From Sphingosinicella sp. (GTDB lineage: Bacteria > Pseudomonadota > Alphaproteobacteria > Sphingomonadales > Sphingomonadaceae), in the NCBI RefSeq assembly GCF_013911755.1, contig NZ_JACESP010000012.1, positions 43,830 through 107,829 on the forward strand: DNA of 64,000 nucleotides, given 5' to 3'. A program made the position numbers and the translations under genes. The stretch's first letter is position 1. The number at the start of each line of letters is the position of its first letter. Shown piece after piece: positions 30,558 through 40,244 of the stretch. The notes under the pieces were generated by a model that saw only the letters and a list, made by a program, of their open reading frames with translations, ran no database searches and was not told where the DNA came from.

Positions 30558-31562
30558 TTACAGTTCCGCTTTCAGGAACGCATCGACCTCGGCGGTGGCC
30601 ATGTCGCCGTCAGTGCCAAGCTTCTGGTTGAGTTCACTGTGGCTGCTGTCCGGCACCGCCACCGCGCGCGCCTTCGCGCCTGAAGCGCCCAGCGCCTTCA
30701 CCAGCGCCTGCGATTGGCCGAGCGACGCGTCCCGCCCATCGACATAAAGCGCCAGCCACGCAGCAGCGTTCGGTGCCGCTGCATGGCTCATCGGCGACAA
30801 TAGCGCCTGCCGCTTCGGATCGTCCCCGAACGCCGGCCCGTATAGCTTCTGGACGACTGGACCACCGGTCTTCATTTGCGCCGCCACATCATACCCGGCG
30901 CCGTCGAGCAGCACGACGGCCTTCACCGCCTTCATCGGGACATCCGCGTCCTTCAGATACTGCGGATCGCTTGCCACCAGCGCGGCGAGATGCGCCCCTG
31001 CGCTGTGACCCATCAGCGCGATGCGGTTCGGGTCGATGCCGTACTCAGCCGCGCGGAACCGCAGCATGTCGATCGCGGACGCCACGTCCGCCGCCTGCTG
31101 TTCCACCGTCGCCTGCGGAACCAGGCGGTAGTTGATCGAGGCGAAGGCATAACCCTCGCCTGTAAAGTGCCCCGGTTTGCGTCCCGACGCCTGCCGTTTG
31201 TCGCCGAGGCTCCACGCCCCGCCATGAATGAACACGATCAGCGGCGCTGGCGCGGCGCCCTTCGCGCGGTAGAAGTCGATCGCCTGCCGCGCATCGTTGC
31301 CGTAGCTCACCGTCACGGTCGGCATCGCGCCCGCACCCGGACCGTTGCGCAGCGCATCGAGTGCGCGCTTGCATTCGTCAGAGACCTTATCGCGATTTTC
31401 GATGATGCACTGGCGGACCTTTGGCTTGTTCGCCTTGTCGCTGCCGCACAGCGTCTCCATATCCACGCGGCAGGCCATCAGGCCCCCGCCCGGTCGCGGC
31501 TGAGCGGTTGCAGCGCCTGCCAGCAGGAGCACGGCCCACCCGATTATCCGCCCTGTCTGCAT
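30558..31562 (-). CDS. Exported alpha/beta-hydrolase (esterase) with an N-terminal Cys-rich repeat
   Basis: A 334-residue protein with a signal peptide (about 1-20). Residues 31-67 carry four cysteines (31, 39, 52, 64) in a pattern very like the cysteine-rich repeat first described in the Golgi/FGF-receptor-binding protein GLG1 (Pfam PF00839). Residues 80-334 form an alpha/beta-hydrolase of the hormone-sensitive-lipase/BD-FAE type: oxyanion motif HGGAW (113-117), nucleophile Ser187 in GHSAGAH, and a C-terminal DSSHSE likely to give the catalytic His. A periplasmic or secreted ester hydrolase is inferred. The combination of domains is unusual. It lies between hisZ and purA on the other strand. 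Confidence 0.85.
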   Translation of the reverse strand: MQTGRIIGWAVLLLAGAATAQPRPGGGLMACRVDMETLCGSDKANKPKVRQCIIENRDKVSDECKRALDALRNGPGAGAMPTVTVSYGNDARQAIDFYRAKGAAPAPLIVFIHGGAWSLGDKRQASGRKPGHFTGEGYAFASINYRLVPQATVEQQAADVASAIDMLRFRAAEYGIDPNRIALMGHSAGAHLAALVASDPQYLKDADVPMKAVKAVVLLDGAGYDVAAQMKTGGPVVQKLYGPAFGDDPKRQALLSPMSHAAAPNAAAWLALYVDGRDASLGQSQALVKALGASGAKARAVAVPDSSHSELNQKLGTDGDMATAEVDAFLKAEL

Positions 31563-31703
31563 CGTTTCTCCAGTCCCGCACGATCCGATACGCCTGATAG
31601 CGTGAATATCCTTCGCCCGCCTGTGCAAAAGCCGTGGACGCACCGGCGCTTCAACCCTAGTGAGTGCCGCCGTGTATCGACGCTGAATGGAGACGTCCCC
31701 GAA

Positions 31704-32993
31704 ATGGCCAATGTGACCGTGATCGGCGCCCAGTGGGGCGACGAGGGCAAAGGCAAGATCGTTGACTGGCTATCGGCGCGCGCCGATGTCGTCGTGCGCT
31801 TCCAGGGCGGTCACAATGCGGGCCACACGCTCGTCGTCGGCAACAACACCTACAAGCTGAGCCTGCTGCCTTCGGGCATCGTGCGCGGTACGCGGTCCGT
31901 GATCGGCAACGGCGTCGTGCTCGATCCGTGGCACCTCAAGATGGAGATCGAGAAGCTGCGCGGCCAGGGCGTCGCGATCAGCCCGGAAAATCTCATCATC
32001 AGCGAAACCTGTCCGCTGATTCTTCCGTTTCACCGTGACCTGGACGCACTGCGCGAGGACGCAAGCGGCGCGGGCAAGATCGGCACCACCCGGCGCGGCA
32101 TCGGCCCCGCCTATGAGGACAAGGTGGGCCGCCGCGCGCTGCGCGTCTGCGACCTCGCGCACCTCGATGAGGCGGGCCCGCAGATCGACCGCCTGCTCGC
32201 GCACCACAATGCGCTGCGTGCCGGCTTCGGCGTTCATCCGATCGACCGTGACGCGCTGATCGCCGACCTCGAGGCCATCGCGCCCGAGGTGCTGCCCTAT
32301 GCGGGCCCGGCCTGGGTCGGTCTCAACGAGGCGCGCCGCGCGGGCAAGCGCATCCTGTTCGAAGGCGCGCAGGGCGTGCTGCTCGATGTCGACCACGGCA
32401 CGTATCCATTTGTCACCAGCTCGAACACCATCGCGGGCACCGCGAGCGGCGGTTCGGGCCTCGGTCCCTCGGCGACCGGGTACGTTCTCGGCATCGTCAA
32501 GGCCTACACGACGCGCGTCGGCTCCGGCCCCTTCCCCACCGAACTCGACGATGCAACCGGCCAGCGGCTCGGGGAGCGCGGTCATGAATTCGGCACGGTC
32601 ACGGGCCGCAAGCGCCGCTGCGGATGGTTCGACGCGGCGCTGCTGCGCCAGTCGATTGCCGTGTCGGGCGTCACGGGCATCGCGCTCACCAAGCTCGACG
32701 TGCTCGACGGGTTCGATGAACTGAAAATCTGCACCGGCTATGATGTGAACGGAATTCGCTACGATCATTTACCGGCGCATCCGGCAGCACAGGCGGCCGC
32801 GAAGCCGATCTACGAGACGTTCGACGGATGGCACGAATCGACTGCCGGCGCGCGCAGCTGGGCGCAGCTTCCGGCGCAAGCGATCAAATATGTCCGCCGT
32901 ATCGAGGAACTCGTCGGCTGCCCGGTGGCGCTCGTCTCAACCAGCCCCGAACGCGAAGACACCATCCTTGTGACGGACCCGTTCGCGGACTAG
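31704..32993 (+). CDS. purA: Adenylosuccinate synthetase
   Basis: A 429-residue GTP-dependent enzyme joining IMP and aspartate on the way to AMP. The start [21 protein letters not shown] is the universal N-terminus and carries the P-loop with catalytic Asp. [14 protein letters not shown], the signature [17 protein letters not shown], and the IMP/GTP loops KVGTTRRG-like and [11 protein letters not shown] are seen. In-frame sequence continues upstream to about 30876 but is antisense to the esterase and is rejected. A methyltransferase-like gene starts 11 bases after the stop. Confidence 0.98.
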   Translation: MANVTVIGAQWGDEGKGKIVDWLSARADVVVRFQGGHNAGHTLVVGNNTYKLSLLPSGIVRGTRSVIGNGVVLDPWHLKMEIEKLRGQGVAISPENLIISETCPLILPFHRDLDALREDASGAGKIGTTRRGIGPAYEDKVGRRALRVCDLAHLDEAGPQIDRLLAHHNALRAGFGVHPIDRDALIADLEAIAPEVLPYAGPAWVGLNEARRAGKRILFEGAQGVLLDVDHGTYPFVTSSNTIAGTASGGSGLGPSATGYVLGIVKAYTTRVGSGPFPTELDDATGQRLGERGHEFGTVTGRKRRCGWFDAALLRQSIAVSGVTGIALTKLDVLDGFDELKICTGYDVNGIRYDHLPAHPAAQAAAKPIYETFDGWHESTAGARSWAQLPAQAIKYVRRIEELVGCPVALVSTSPEREDTILVTDPFAD

Positions 32994-33004
32994 GCTTCGG
33001 CCAC

Positions 33005-33745
33005 ATGACCTCGCGCGAACGCACGGCGATCCGGCCACGGACCATGGATTTGTCCGCGCTCGCGCCGCCGCAGCGCTGGCGCAACCGGCTCGCGGTCATC
33101 GCGTTCGCGCTCATCCAGTGGCCTTGGTTGCTGCGAAGTCTCTGGGGCGGGCGGATCGCTGCGAAGTTCGCACTCCTCGATCGTCTGGGCCTTCCGCGCA
33201 CCGCGCTGCCGCATCTGGGCAGCTGGAAGGCCGATGTCGGCTTCCTCACACAGCTCGCCGACGACATCATCCGCCTGTGCCCGGACACGGTCGTTGAATT
33301 CGGCATGGGCGCGTCGACGCTCATCATCGCGGCGGCACTCCGCAAGGCCGGCCGTGGCACGCTCGTCAGCTTCGACCAGCACGCCGATTTCGTCGCAGCG
33401 ACCCGGCGCTGGCTTGCCGAACACGGCCTCGTCGCCGATCTCCGCGCCGCGGCGCTCGTGCCTGCGACGAACTGGCCGGGCCTCTGGTATCGCCACGGCG
33501 ACCTGCCGGAACGGATAGACCTTCTCGTCATCGACGGGCCTCCGTGGACGATCCACCCGTTCACGCGCGGCAGCGCCGATGGCCTGTTCGACCGGATTAC
33601 GCCGGGCGGACACATCATGCTGGACGATGCCGCCCGCCCGGGCGAGCGCATGATCGCGCGGCGTTGGCGGCGCGACTGGCCGGACTTCGACTGGCGCTAC
33701 GTGCGCGGCATCAAGGGTACGCTGATCGGCGAACGCCGTGCCTAA
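33005..33745 (+). CDS. Class I SAM-dependent methyltransferase-like protein
   Basis: A 246-residue protein with a Rossmann methyltransferase core. The SAM motif I is VVEFGMGASTLIIAAAL, then TLVSFDQHADFVAATRRWL and IDLLVIDGPPW, where motif IV is expected. A single hydrophobic stretch (about residues 35-50) precedes the domain and could bind the membrane. The ATG at 33005 is used, and one 13 codons on is also possible. Substrate and even methyl transfer are unproven, since no family can be named closely. It follows purA and overlaps the convergent acylphosphatase stop by four bases. Confidence 0.72.
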   Translation: MTSRERTAIRPRTMDLSALAPPQRWRNRLAVIAFALIQWPWLLRSLWGGRIAAKFALLDRLGLPRTALPHLGSWKADVGFLTQLADDIIRLCPDTVVEFGMGASTLIIAAALRKAGRGTLVSFDQHADFVAATRRWLAEHGLVADLRAAALVPATNWPGLWYRHGDLPERIDLLVIDGPPWTIHPFTRGSADGLFDRITPGGHIMLDDAARPGERMIARRWRRDWPDFDWRYVRGIKGTLIGERRA

Positions 33746-34026
33746 ACCGTTGGCTTCTTCGTAAACCCGCGTGGCACGATGCCTTGCGCGTCTTCGACCT
33801 CCACGCGCTCCACCTTTGCGGCGGGCGGGCCTTCGTGGCAGGCCGTAACCAGCTTTTCGATAGCTTCGGCGGGGCCCACGGCGAGCGCCTCCACCGTGCC
33901 GTCGATGCGGTTGCGCACCCAGCCGTCGAGACCGAGCCCCTGCGCGGTTTCGAGCGTCCATGCGCGGTACCACACGCCCTGTACGCGGCCGTGAATGCAC
34001 AGCCGCCGCGCGATGCGGTCGGTCAT
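33742..34026 (-). CDS. Acylphosphatase
   Basis: A 94-residue enzyme hydrolysing acyl phosphates such as carbamoyl or acetyl phosphate. The phosphate loop [13 protein letters not shown] includes the catalytic Arg, and the catalytic Asn follows in [13 protein letters not shown]. Length is standard. The ATG overlaps the aroC stop (ATGA), so it is translationally coupled to aroC. An acyP symbol would fit, but family members have no common bacterial pathway role. Confidence 0.93.
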   Translation of the reverse strand: MTDRIARRLCIHGRVQGVWYRAWTLETAQGLGLDGWVRNRIDGTVEALAVGPAEAIEKLVTACHEGPPAAKVERVEVEDAQGIVPRGFTKKPTV

Positions 34027-35078
34027 CTCACCTGTGCGCGGTGCATCAGGAAAGCGTCGGCGAGCACGCAGGCCATCATCGCTTCGGCGACCGGCACGGC
34101 GCGGATCCCGACGCAGGGGTCGTGGCGCCCCTTGGTCATCACGGTGGCCGCCTCGCCGCTGCGGGTAATCGTTTCCACCGGCGTCAGGATCGAGGAGGTC
34201 GGCTTCAGCGCGATGCGGCAGACCACGTCCTGCCCGGTCGAAATACCGCCCATCACACCGCCCGCATGGTTCGTGTCGAACGTCGGCGGATTGCCAGGCC
34301 GCATCCGGTCGGCATTCTCCTCGCCGCGCAGGCGCGCTGCTGCGAAGCCGTCGCCGATCTCGACGCCTTTCACGGCGTTGATCGACATCATCGCCGCCGC
34401 AAGCTCGCTGTCGAGCTTGGCATAGAGCGGCGAGCCCCAGCCTGCCGGAACCCCGCTCGCGACCACCTCGACCACCGCGCCCACCGATGAACCGGACTTG
34501 CGCACCCTGTCGAGCAGAGCTTCCCAGCGCTTCGCGGCGTCGGGGTCGGCACACCAGAAATCATTGTCCGGAAGTTCATGCGCCGCGAACCGTTCCGCGC
34601 GGTCGCCGCCGATCTCGACGACGTGGCCGAGGATGCCAACACCCGCGATCACCTTGCGCGCCACCGCCCCCGCCGCCACGCGCGCCGCCGTCTCCCGCGC
34701 TGACGAGCGTCCGCCGCCGCGATAGTCGCGAAAGCCGTATTTCGCGTCATACGTATAGTCGGCATGGCCGGGGCGATACTTTTCGGCAATATCGCCGTAA
34801 TCCTTCGAGCGCTGGTCGACGTTCTCGATCATCATCGAGATCGGCGTACCGGTCGTCTTGCCCTCGAACACGCCGGAGAGGATCTTCACCTCATCGGGCT
34901 CGCGCCGCTGAGTCGTGTGCCGCGACTGGCCGGGTTTCCTTTTGTCGAGCCACGGCTGGACGTCGGCTTCGGAAAGCGCGATCCCCGGCGGGCAGCCGTC
35001 AACGACAACGCCGAGCGCCGGGCCGTGGCTTTCGCCCCACGTCGTGAACCGGAAGATGCGGCCGAAGCTGTTGAACAT
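34023..35078 (-). CDS. aroC: Chorismate synthase
   Basis: A 351-residue FMN-dependent enzyme for the last step of the shikimate pathway. It starts [20 protein letters not shown], with the FMN-site His. It contains [14 protein letters not shown], the signature [19 protein letters not shown] and [16 protein letters not shown]. The start codon shares one base with the fabI stop (TGATG), and the acylphosphatase start overlaps its own end. The three genes therefore form a tight run. Confidence 0.98.
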   Translation of the reverse strand: MFNSFGRIFRFTTWGESHGPALGVVVDGCPPGIALSEADVQPWLDKRKPGQSRHTTQRREPDEVKILSGVFEGKTTGTPISMMIENVDQRSKDYGDIAEKYRPGHADYTYDAKYGFRDYRGGGRSSARETAARVAAGAVARKVIAGVGILGHVVEIGGDRAERFAAHELPDNDFWCADPDAAKRWEALLDRVRKSGSSVGAVVEVVASGVPAGWGSPLYAKLDSELAAAMMSINAVKGVEIGDGFAAARLRGEENADRMRPGNPPTFDTNHAGGVMGGISTGQDVVCRIALKPTSSILTPVETITRSGEAATVMTKGRHDPCVGIRAVPVAEAMMACVLADAFLMHRAQVR

Positions 35079-35881
35079 CAGGCGAGCGCGATGTCCGGCG
35101 CGTCTTCTGCCTTCATGCCGATCACGTTGTAGCCGGCGTCGACATGGTGAATCTCGCCCGTCACGCCGCTCGCGAGGTCGGAGAGCAGGTAGAGCGCCGA
35201 GCCGCCGACGTCTTCGATGGTGACGTTGCGCCTCAAGGGACTGTTCAGCTCGTTCCACTTCAAGATGTAGCGGAAGTCGCCGATGCCGCTCGCCGCGAGC
35301 GTCTTGATCGGCCCGGCGGAGATCGCGTTCACGCGGATGTTCTCCGGCCCGAGGTCCATCGCGAGATACTTCACGCTCGTTTCAAGCGCCGCCTTGGCGA
35401 CGCCCATGACATTGTAATGCGGCACCACCTTCTCGGCGCCGTAATAGCTGAGCGTCAGCACCGAGCCGCCATTCGGCATCATCGCCCGCGCCCTTCGCGT
35501 CGCCGCGACGAAACTGTAGGCCGACACGTTCATGGTCAGCAGGAAGTTTTCGAGGCTGGTGTCCACATAGAGACCGCGCAGCTCGTTCTTGTCCGAAAAG
35601 CCGATCGCGTGGACGAGGAAATCGATCGTCGGCCAGCGCGCCGCGAGCGTCTCGAACGCGGTATCCAGCCCCGCCATGTCGGAGACGTCGCATTCGATCA
35701 GGAAGTCCGACCCGACGCTCTCGGCCAGCGGACGCACGCGCTTCTCAAGCGCCTCGCCCTGATAGCTGAACGCCAGTTCCGCACCCTGATCGGCAAGCGC
35801 CTGCGTAATCCCCCACGCCAGCGAGCGTTCATTCGCGAGCCCCATGATCAGCCCGCGTTTTCCCTGCATCAATCCAGCCAT
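35078..35881 (-). CDS. fabI: Enoyl-[acyl-carrier-protein] reductase FabI
   Basis: A 267-residue NADH-dependent short-chain reductase completing each fatty-acid elongation cycle. The N-terminal motif [19 protein letters not shown] is diagnostic. The catalytic Tyr and Lys lie in [13 protein letters not shown] with the FabI six-residue spacing, and an upstream Tyr is in LSYYGAEK. This is the classical triclosan-target type. The ATG at 35881 ([10 protein letters not shown]) is chosen. It is coupled to aroC downstream and follows the YihY gene, though 8 bases separate them and co-transcription is likely. Confidence 0.97.
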   Translation of the reverse strand: MAGLMQGKRGLIMGLANERSLAWGITQALADQGAELAFSYQGEALEKRVRPLAESVGSDFLIECDVSDMAGLDTAFETLAARWPTIDFLVHAIGFSDKNELRGLYVDTSLENFLLTMNVSAYSFVAATRRARAMMPNGGSVLTLSYYGAEKVVPHYNVMGVAKAALETSVKYLAMDLGPENIRVNAISAGPIKTLAASGIGDFRYILKWNELNSPLRRNVTIEDVGGSALYLLSDLASGVTGEIHHVDAGYNVIGMKAEDAPDIALA

Positions 35882-35889
35882 ATCTGCTT

Positions 35890-36780
35890 TCAGCCTTTCG
35901 GTTGTCCCCCCGATTCCGCGTCCTTTTGCCCACTTTCGGGTTCCATTGCCAGCGCCGCGTTCAGCTCCGCCCCAATCACGAATCCCATGCCCGCGATGAA
36001 GAAGAACAGCAGCGTGATCATGACGCCCGCGAGCGGGCCGTAGAAGCGGTCGTAGGTGGAAACGTCGGCGAGTAGGCGCGGCAGAATCAGCGTCGCGCCT
36101 ACCCACACGCCCGCAGTGACCGCCGCGCCGGGCCACTTCGGGCCGCGCTTCCGGTATATGGCCGGGGTCAGGCTGTGAAACAGCAGGTAGAGCGCGAGGA
36201 AAAGTACCACCAGAGGCCCGAGCCGCCCAATGTCAATGATCTCCTCGACCGTGTCGATCCACGGCAGGAAGCGCGCCACGACCTCTTCCGCAGCGACCAC
36301 GATCACCTGCGCGGCAAAGGCCGCCAGCATCAGGAAAACACTTCCCAGAATTACCGCGAAGCTGCCGAGCCTGCGCTGCCAGACGGGCGCTGCATATTCG
36401 GTATGATAGGCGCGGCGAAGGATATCGCGGATCGTCTCGATATAGCTTCCCGCCGTCCACAGGCCGACCAGAATCGAGAAGGTGAGGATGCCGGTCGAGC
36501 CCTGCATCGCCGCCTCGATCGGCGGACCGACGATCCCGGCAACCGATGCCGGCAGCGTCCGCAGAAAGCCCTCGACCGCTTCCAGCCCGGCATCCGACCG
36601 GCCAAGCATCCCCGCGAACGTGCCAAGCACGATAAAGAACGGAAACAGCGCCAGCATCGAAAGGTAGGCGAGGTTCCCGGCGTGGATGAAGCCGTCGTCC
36701 CACACGCCCTTTGCGACGCGAAGGGCCACGCGAACCGCGCGTCGCTCTTCCTCGAGCAGACGCGCGAAGAAACGGATCAT
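35890..36780 (-). CDS. YihY/BrkB family membrane protein
   Basis: A 296-residue inner-membrane protein of the YihY/BrkB (once called ribonuclease BN) family, with six hydrophobic helices. Typical blocks are [39 protein letters not shown], and a late [21 protein letters not shown] then [18 protein letters not shown]. The function is not settled, and ribonuclease activity is no longer assigned to it. The C-terminus is polar and short. It starts inside the end of the DnaJ gene (ATGA overlap) and precedes fabI. Confidence 0.9.
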   Translation of the reverse strand: MIRFFARLLEEERRAVRVALRVAKGVWDDGFIHAGNLAYLSMLALFPFFIVLGTFAGMLGRSDAGLEAVEGFLRTLPASVAGIVGPPIEAAMQGSTGILTFSILVGLWTAGSYIETIRDILRRAYHTEYAAPVWQRRLGSFAVILGSVFLMLAAFAAQVIVVAAEEVVARFLPWIDTVEEIIDIGRLGPLVVLFLALYLLFHSLTPAIYRKRGPKWPGAAVTAGVWVGATLILPRLLADVSTYDRFYGPLAGVMITLLFFFIAGMGFVIGAELNAALAMEPESGQKDAESGGQPKG

Positions 36781-37730
36781 GCCATTCCGGCGCGGGGGTC
36801 GTGCGCCTTGCCGCTGTCCCAGCCTTCCGCGAACGTCTTCAGTGCGGCGTCGCTTTCGGGAATCACGATTTCGAGCATCACAAGAAGGTCACCGCGGCCA
36901 CCATCTTTCTTGTGGAAACCCTTGCCTTTCAAGCGCAGCACCTTGCCGGACGATGATCCTGGCGGCACGGAAAGCATCACCGAGCCGCTCGTCGTCGGCG
37001 CCATCACCTTGGCCCCAAGCACGGCTTCGTCGAGTCGGATCGGCAGTTCGAGACGAATATCGTCGCCGTCGCGCTTGAAGAACCGGTGTGGAGCAACCCG
37101 CAGCGTGACGATCGCGTCACCGTTTCCCCCCGGCCCCGCCTCGCCCTGCCCGGCAAGCCGGATTTGCTGACCCTCGACGAAACCGGCGGGGAGCTTCAGG
37201 TCCACCGTCTTGCCGGAGGCGAGCGTCACACGCTGCGGCTTCAATTCGGCCGCCTCGGCGAAATCGACGGCGAGCTTGTAGGCGACATTGCGGCCTTTAG
37301 CCGGGGGCTGGCGCGGACCCGCGCCACCGCCGAAGTCGAAACCACCAAAACCGCCGCCGCCGCGCCGGCCCCGCCCGAAAAGTTCGGAAAGAATGTCGTC
37401 GGCGGCGCCCGTGAAGCTGAAATCGTCGCCACCGGTGCTGTACGTGCGCGAATAACCGCCGCCCGGCCCGCCACCGCCACCGCCGCCGAACCCGAACGGC
37501 ATCTTGGGATTGCCCTGCTCGTCGATCTCGCCCCGATCGTACTGCGCGCGCTTGTCCTTGTCGGAAAGCAGGTCGTAGGCCGCCGTCACCTCGGAGAATT
37601 TCTCCGACGCCTTCGGGTTGTCCTTGTTGCGGTCGGGGTGCAGCTCTTTGGCCAGTTTGCGGTACGCGGACTTAATTTCCGCATCGCTCGCGCCGCGCTT
37701 TACACCAAGGGTCGAATAGAGATCGCTCAT
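36777..37730 (-). CDS. CbpA-like DnaJ co-chaperone
   Basis: A 317-residue type II Hsp40. The J domain (about 1-70) has the HPD motif in [13 protein letters not shown] that stimulates DnaK ATPase. A Gly/Phe-rich linker (about 75-150) contains [12 protein letters not shown] and [18 protein letters not shown]. Two C-terminal beta-sandwich domains follow, without the zinc-finger repeats of true DnaJ. The ATG at 37730 ([14 protein letters not shown]) is set by the J domain. It is coupled to the YihY gene. Confidence 0.93.
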   Translation of the reverse strand: MSDLYSTLGVKRGASDAEIKSAYRKLAKELHPDRNKDNPKASEKFSEVTAAYDLLSDKDKRAQYDRGEIDEQGNPKMPFGFGGGGGGGPGGGYSRTYSTGGDDFSFTGAADDILSELFGRGRRGGGGFGGFDFGGGAGPRQPPAKGRNVAYKLAVDFAEAAELKPQRVTLASGKTVDLKLPAGFVEGQQIRLAGQGEAGPGGNGDAIVTLRVAPHRFFKRDGDDIRLELPIRLDEAVLGAKVMAPTTSGSVMLSVPPGSSSGKVLRLKGKGFHKKDGGRGDLLVMLEIVIPESDAALKTFAEGWDSGKAHDPRAGMA

Positions 37731-37826
37731 CGTCCCTACGCTCACCACAATGCCTCCGGAAAATCCACTGTTGCCGAAATACAACAAGCTGGAGATAGGG
37801 AGGAATTCCAGCGTCGCAAGAGGCGG

Positions 37827-38852
37827 TCAGGCGCTCTTTTCGTACCATCCGCGCGAGCGGTTCACGATCGCGACGAGCGACAGCATCACCGGCACTTCAA
37901 TGAGCACGCCGACAACCGTGGCAAGCGCAGCGCCCGACGTGATGCCGAACAGGCTGATGGCGGTTGCGACGGCAAGCTCGAAGAAATTGCTCGCGCCGAT
38001 CAGCGCGGACGGCCCGGCGACGCAGTGTGCCTCGCCGAACGCCCGGTTCGCGAAATAGCCGATCCCGAAGATCAGATAGCCCTGAATTGCGATCGGCACC
38101 GCGAGCAGCGCAATGACAAGCGGCTGCGCGATGATCTGTTCGCCCTGAAAGGCGAACAGCAGCACCAGCGTCGCCAGCAGTGCGGCCAGCGACATCGGCT
38201 GGATCGCGGCGAGCGCGCGCCGCAGCCGCGCGTCCCCGCCCGACGCGATCAGCCGGGTGCGCGCGGCCTGCGCGATGATCACCGGCACGACGATATAGAG
38301 CCCCACCGAAATCAGCAGCGTCTGCCACGGCACCGTGATCGCGGAGAGGCCGAGCAGCAGGCCCACGATCGGCGCAAAGGCGAAAACCATCACTGCGTCG
38401 TTGAGCGCGACCTGGCTAAGCGTGAAATGCGGCTCCCCCCTGCAGAGGTTACTCCACACGAACACCATCGCCGTGCAGGGCGCCGCGCCGAGCAGGATCA
38501 GGCCCGCGATGTACGACTCGATCTCCGCTTCCGGCAGCAGCGGGCGGAACAGCCAGCCGACGAACAGCCAGCCGAGGGCGGCCATCGTGAAGGGTTTTAT
38601 CGCCCAGTTGAGCGCCAGCGTGACGCCGATGCCGCGCCAGTGCGCGCCGACCTGCCTTAGCGCGGCGAAATCGATCTTCATCAGCATCGGAATGATCATG
38701 AGCCACACGAGCACGGCGACGGGCAGGTTGACGCTGTAAAGCTCCGCGCCCGCCACGGCCGCGAACAGCCCCGGCATCGCCGATCCGAGCAGGATGCCTG
38801 CGGCGATGCAGGCGATCACCCACAATGTCAGGTAGCGTTCGAACAGGCTCAT
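37827..38852 (-). CDS. acr3: Arsenite efflux transporter, ACR3 family
   Basis: A 341-residue inner-membrane carrier with ten helices that exports arsenite. It is of the ACR3 (BART) type, not the ArsB antiporter type. Diagnostic blocks: LWVIACIAAGILLGSAMPGL, MKIDFAALRQV, and the Cys-containing helix LLGAAPCTAMVFVWSNLCRG with LSQVALNDAVM. It is the last gene of the arsR-arsI-arsC-acr3 operon, and its ATG overlaps the arsC stop by four bases. Confidence 0.96.
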   Translation of the reverse strand: MSLFERYLTLWVIACIAAGILLGSAMPGLFAAVAGAELYSVNLPVAVLVWLMIIPMLMKIDFAALRQVGAHWRGIGVTLALNWAIKPFTMAALGWLFVGWLFRPLLPEAEIESYIAGLILLGAAPCTAMVFVWSNLCRGEPHFTLSQVALNDAVMVFAFAPIVGLLLGLSAITVPWQTLLISVGLYIVVPVIIAQAARTRLIASGGDARLRRALAAIQPMSLAALLATLVLLFAFQGEQIIAQPLVIALLAVPIAIQGYLIFGIGYFANRAFGEAHCVAGPSALIGASNFFELAVATAISLFGITSGAALATVVGVLIEVPVMLSLVAIVNRSRGWYEKSA

Positions 38853-39337
38853 GCCTTGCCGATCTCCTCCAGCCGATGCCTGAGGCTCAGCCGGTCGATG
38901 GATGCGATGGGAAGCGCGGTGAACAGCGAGATGCGGTTCTTGAGCTGCCGGTAAGCATCGAAGAACGCGGCGTGGATTTCCGCGTCGCTACCTTCGACGG
39001 CAGCGGGGTCGGGGATGCCCCAGTGTGCCGTCATCGGCTGCCCCGGCCAGATCGGGCACGCCTCGCCCGCGGCGTTGTCGCAGACCGTGAACACGAAATC
39101 GAGCTTCGGTGCGTCCGGCTGCGCGAATTCGTCCCAGCTCTTGGAACGCAGGTCTTCGACGGGATGCCCAAGACTGCGCAGCACGTCGATCGCCGCCGGG
39201 TTCACGGACCCGCGCGGATAGCTGCCAGCGCTGAACGCCCGAAACCGCCCTTCCCCGATCCGGTTCAGAATGGCCTCGGCCAGAATCGAGCGCGCCGAGT
39301 TCGCAGTGCAGAGAAAGAGGACGTTGTAAGGTTCCAT
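38849..39337 (-). CDS. arsC: Arsenate reductase, low-molecular-weight phosphatase type
   Basis: A 162-residue enzyme reducing arsenate to arsenite, of the thioredoxin-coupled family related to tyrosine phosphatases. The CX5R loop is Cys10-TANSA-Arg16. The resolving cysteines are Cys86 and Cys94 in FTVCDNAAGEACPIW, placed like Cys82 and Cys89 of S. aureus ArsC. The arsenite produced would leave by the acr3 product encoded next. It lies four bases after arsI in the operon. Confidence 0.95.
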   Translation of the reverse strand: MEPYNVLFLCTANSARSILAEAILNRIGEGRFRAFSAGSYPRGSVNPAAIDVLRSLGHPVEDLRSKSWDEFAQPDAPKLDFVFTVCDNAAGEACPIWPGQPMTAHWGIPDPAAVEGSDAEIHAAFFDAYRQLKNRISLFTALPIASIDRLSLRHRLEEIGKA

Positions 39338-39341
39338 CGTC

Positions 39342-39782
39342 TCACCCGCAGCAGCGCTGGCCGGTCGCGGCCGGATCGGCGGCGATACGGCTGAGTTCCG
39401 GACCCGTGCCGTAATCGACGGCGTCGCCCGTGGTCAGGAACGTCTCCCACACAATATCCTGCGGGTCGGAGATCCAGCTCTTGGTCGACTTCGCGTAGCA
39501 ACACGTCGTCGCGCCTTCGTCGAGCACGGGACGATCCGCTTTCTGCAGCCGCCCATAAACCTCTGCCAGCTCGTCCGCATTTTCCACCTGGATGCCGAGG
39601 TGCGACAGGCCCGGCGCTGCGCCGTCGTGCGCGGAAATGGCGAAGTTGACGCGCGGGTCGTCGAGCATCCACTTGGCGTAGTCGGCTTTCACCACGCTCG
39701 GCTCCGCAGCGAACAGCGCGGAATAAAAGCGGGTCGAGGCTTCGAGGTCGCTCACAGCGACATGAACATGCAGACGTTTCAT
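39342..39782 (-). CDS. arsI: ArsI/CadI-type VOC metalloenzyme
   Basis: A 146-residue vicinal-oxygen-chelate protein of the ArsI/CadI group. ArsI is an Fe(II) dioxygenase that cleaves the C-As bond of trivalent methyl- and aryl-arsenicals. Likely metal ligands are His5 (or His7), His61 and Glu113, and the arsenic-binding vicinal pair is Cys94-Cys95 in ATTCCYAKSTKSW, as in ArsI. There is a second CC pair at 144-145 near the C-terminus. Its place in an ars operon favours the arsenical function over cadmium induction. Between arsR and arsC. Confidence 0.88.
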   Translation of the reverse strand: MKRLHVHVAVSDLEASTRFYSALFAAEPSVVKADYAKWMLDDPRVNFAISAHDGAAPGLSHLGIQVENADELAEVYGRLQKADRPVLDEGATTCCYAKSTKSWISDPQDIVWETFLTTGDAVDYGTGPELSRIAADPAATGQRCCG

Positions 39783-39785
39783 CGG

Positions 39786-40127
39786 TCAGGCTCCTTTGGC
39801 GAGACGTTCAGGGACCGCGGCATCGGCGCACGCGCGCCCGCCGCAGCAGTTTTCGAGAAGATAGTCGGCGAGCCCGCGAACGGTTTCGAAGCGGGCACTG
39901 TAGATCAGCGTCCGTCCGATCCGGGTTTTCGCAACCAGTCCCGCGCGCTCCAGATGCGCGAGATGGAACGACAGCGAAGATGGCGGAATACCGAGTTCTT
40001 CGGCAACCGTACCGGCGGGAAGTCCCTCCGGCCCGGCTTCGACGAGCAGACGAAACGCCGCAAGCCGATGCTCCTGCGCGAGGGCGGACAGGGCCGCGAT
40101 CGCTGCTCCGCTGTTCGTGATGCTCAT
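39786..40127 (-). CDS. arsR: ArsR-family arsenic-responsive repressor
   Basis: A 113-residue winged-helix repressor, first gene of the operon. The DNA-reading helix is PPSSLSFHLAHLERAGLV (49-66). It lacks the N-terminal CxC sensor of the plasmid R773 type. Instead three cysteines (94, 95 and 100) sit in the C-terminal YLLENCCGGRAC, the arrangement used by the Acidithiobacillus ferrooxidans ArsR for arsenite binding. Derepression by As(III) is inferred from this. Two candidate operators lie just upstream. Confidence 0.94.
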   Translation of the reverse strand: MSITNSGAAIAALSALAQEHRLAAFRLLVEAGPEGLPAGTVAEELGIPPSSLSFHLAHLERAGLVAKTRIGRTLIYSARFETVRGLADYLLENCCGGRACADAAVPERLAKGA

Positions 40128-40148
40128 GGCCGACTTACCTTTCTATAT

Positions 40149-40164
40149 TTCCAGAATTATCGAA
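40149..40164. promoter_or_regulatory. ArsR operator, site proximal to arsR
   Basis: TTCCAGAATTATCGAA is an imperfect palindrome. The right half, AATTATCGAA, is perfect against the second site. It starts 22 bases upstream of the arsR ATG. Confidence 0.6.
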
Positions 40165-40188
40165 TTGAATACGTTCGTCAATCCCCAT

Positions 40189-40204
40189 TTCGATAATTGT
40201 CGAA
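40189..40204. promoter_or_regulatory. ArsR operator, site proximal to pdxH
   Basis: TTCGATAATTGTCGAA is a near-perfect palindrome. It begins 40 bases from the first site, so the two are about four helical turns apart. The 13-base block AATTATCGAATTG at 40155-40167 recurs with one change at 40195-40207. The palindrome resembles known ATCGAA-type ArsR sites. It also lies about 40 bases upstream of pdxH. Confidence 0.7.
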
Positions 40205-40244
40205 TTGTTTTGACATGCGGTTCCCTCCCGTCGTTGCAGGGTCT

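Noticed and set aside
31013-31225. Possible small gene inside the esterase
   Set aside because: No ribosome site or family match; overlaps the well-supported esterase frame.
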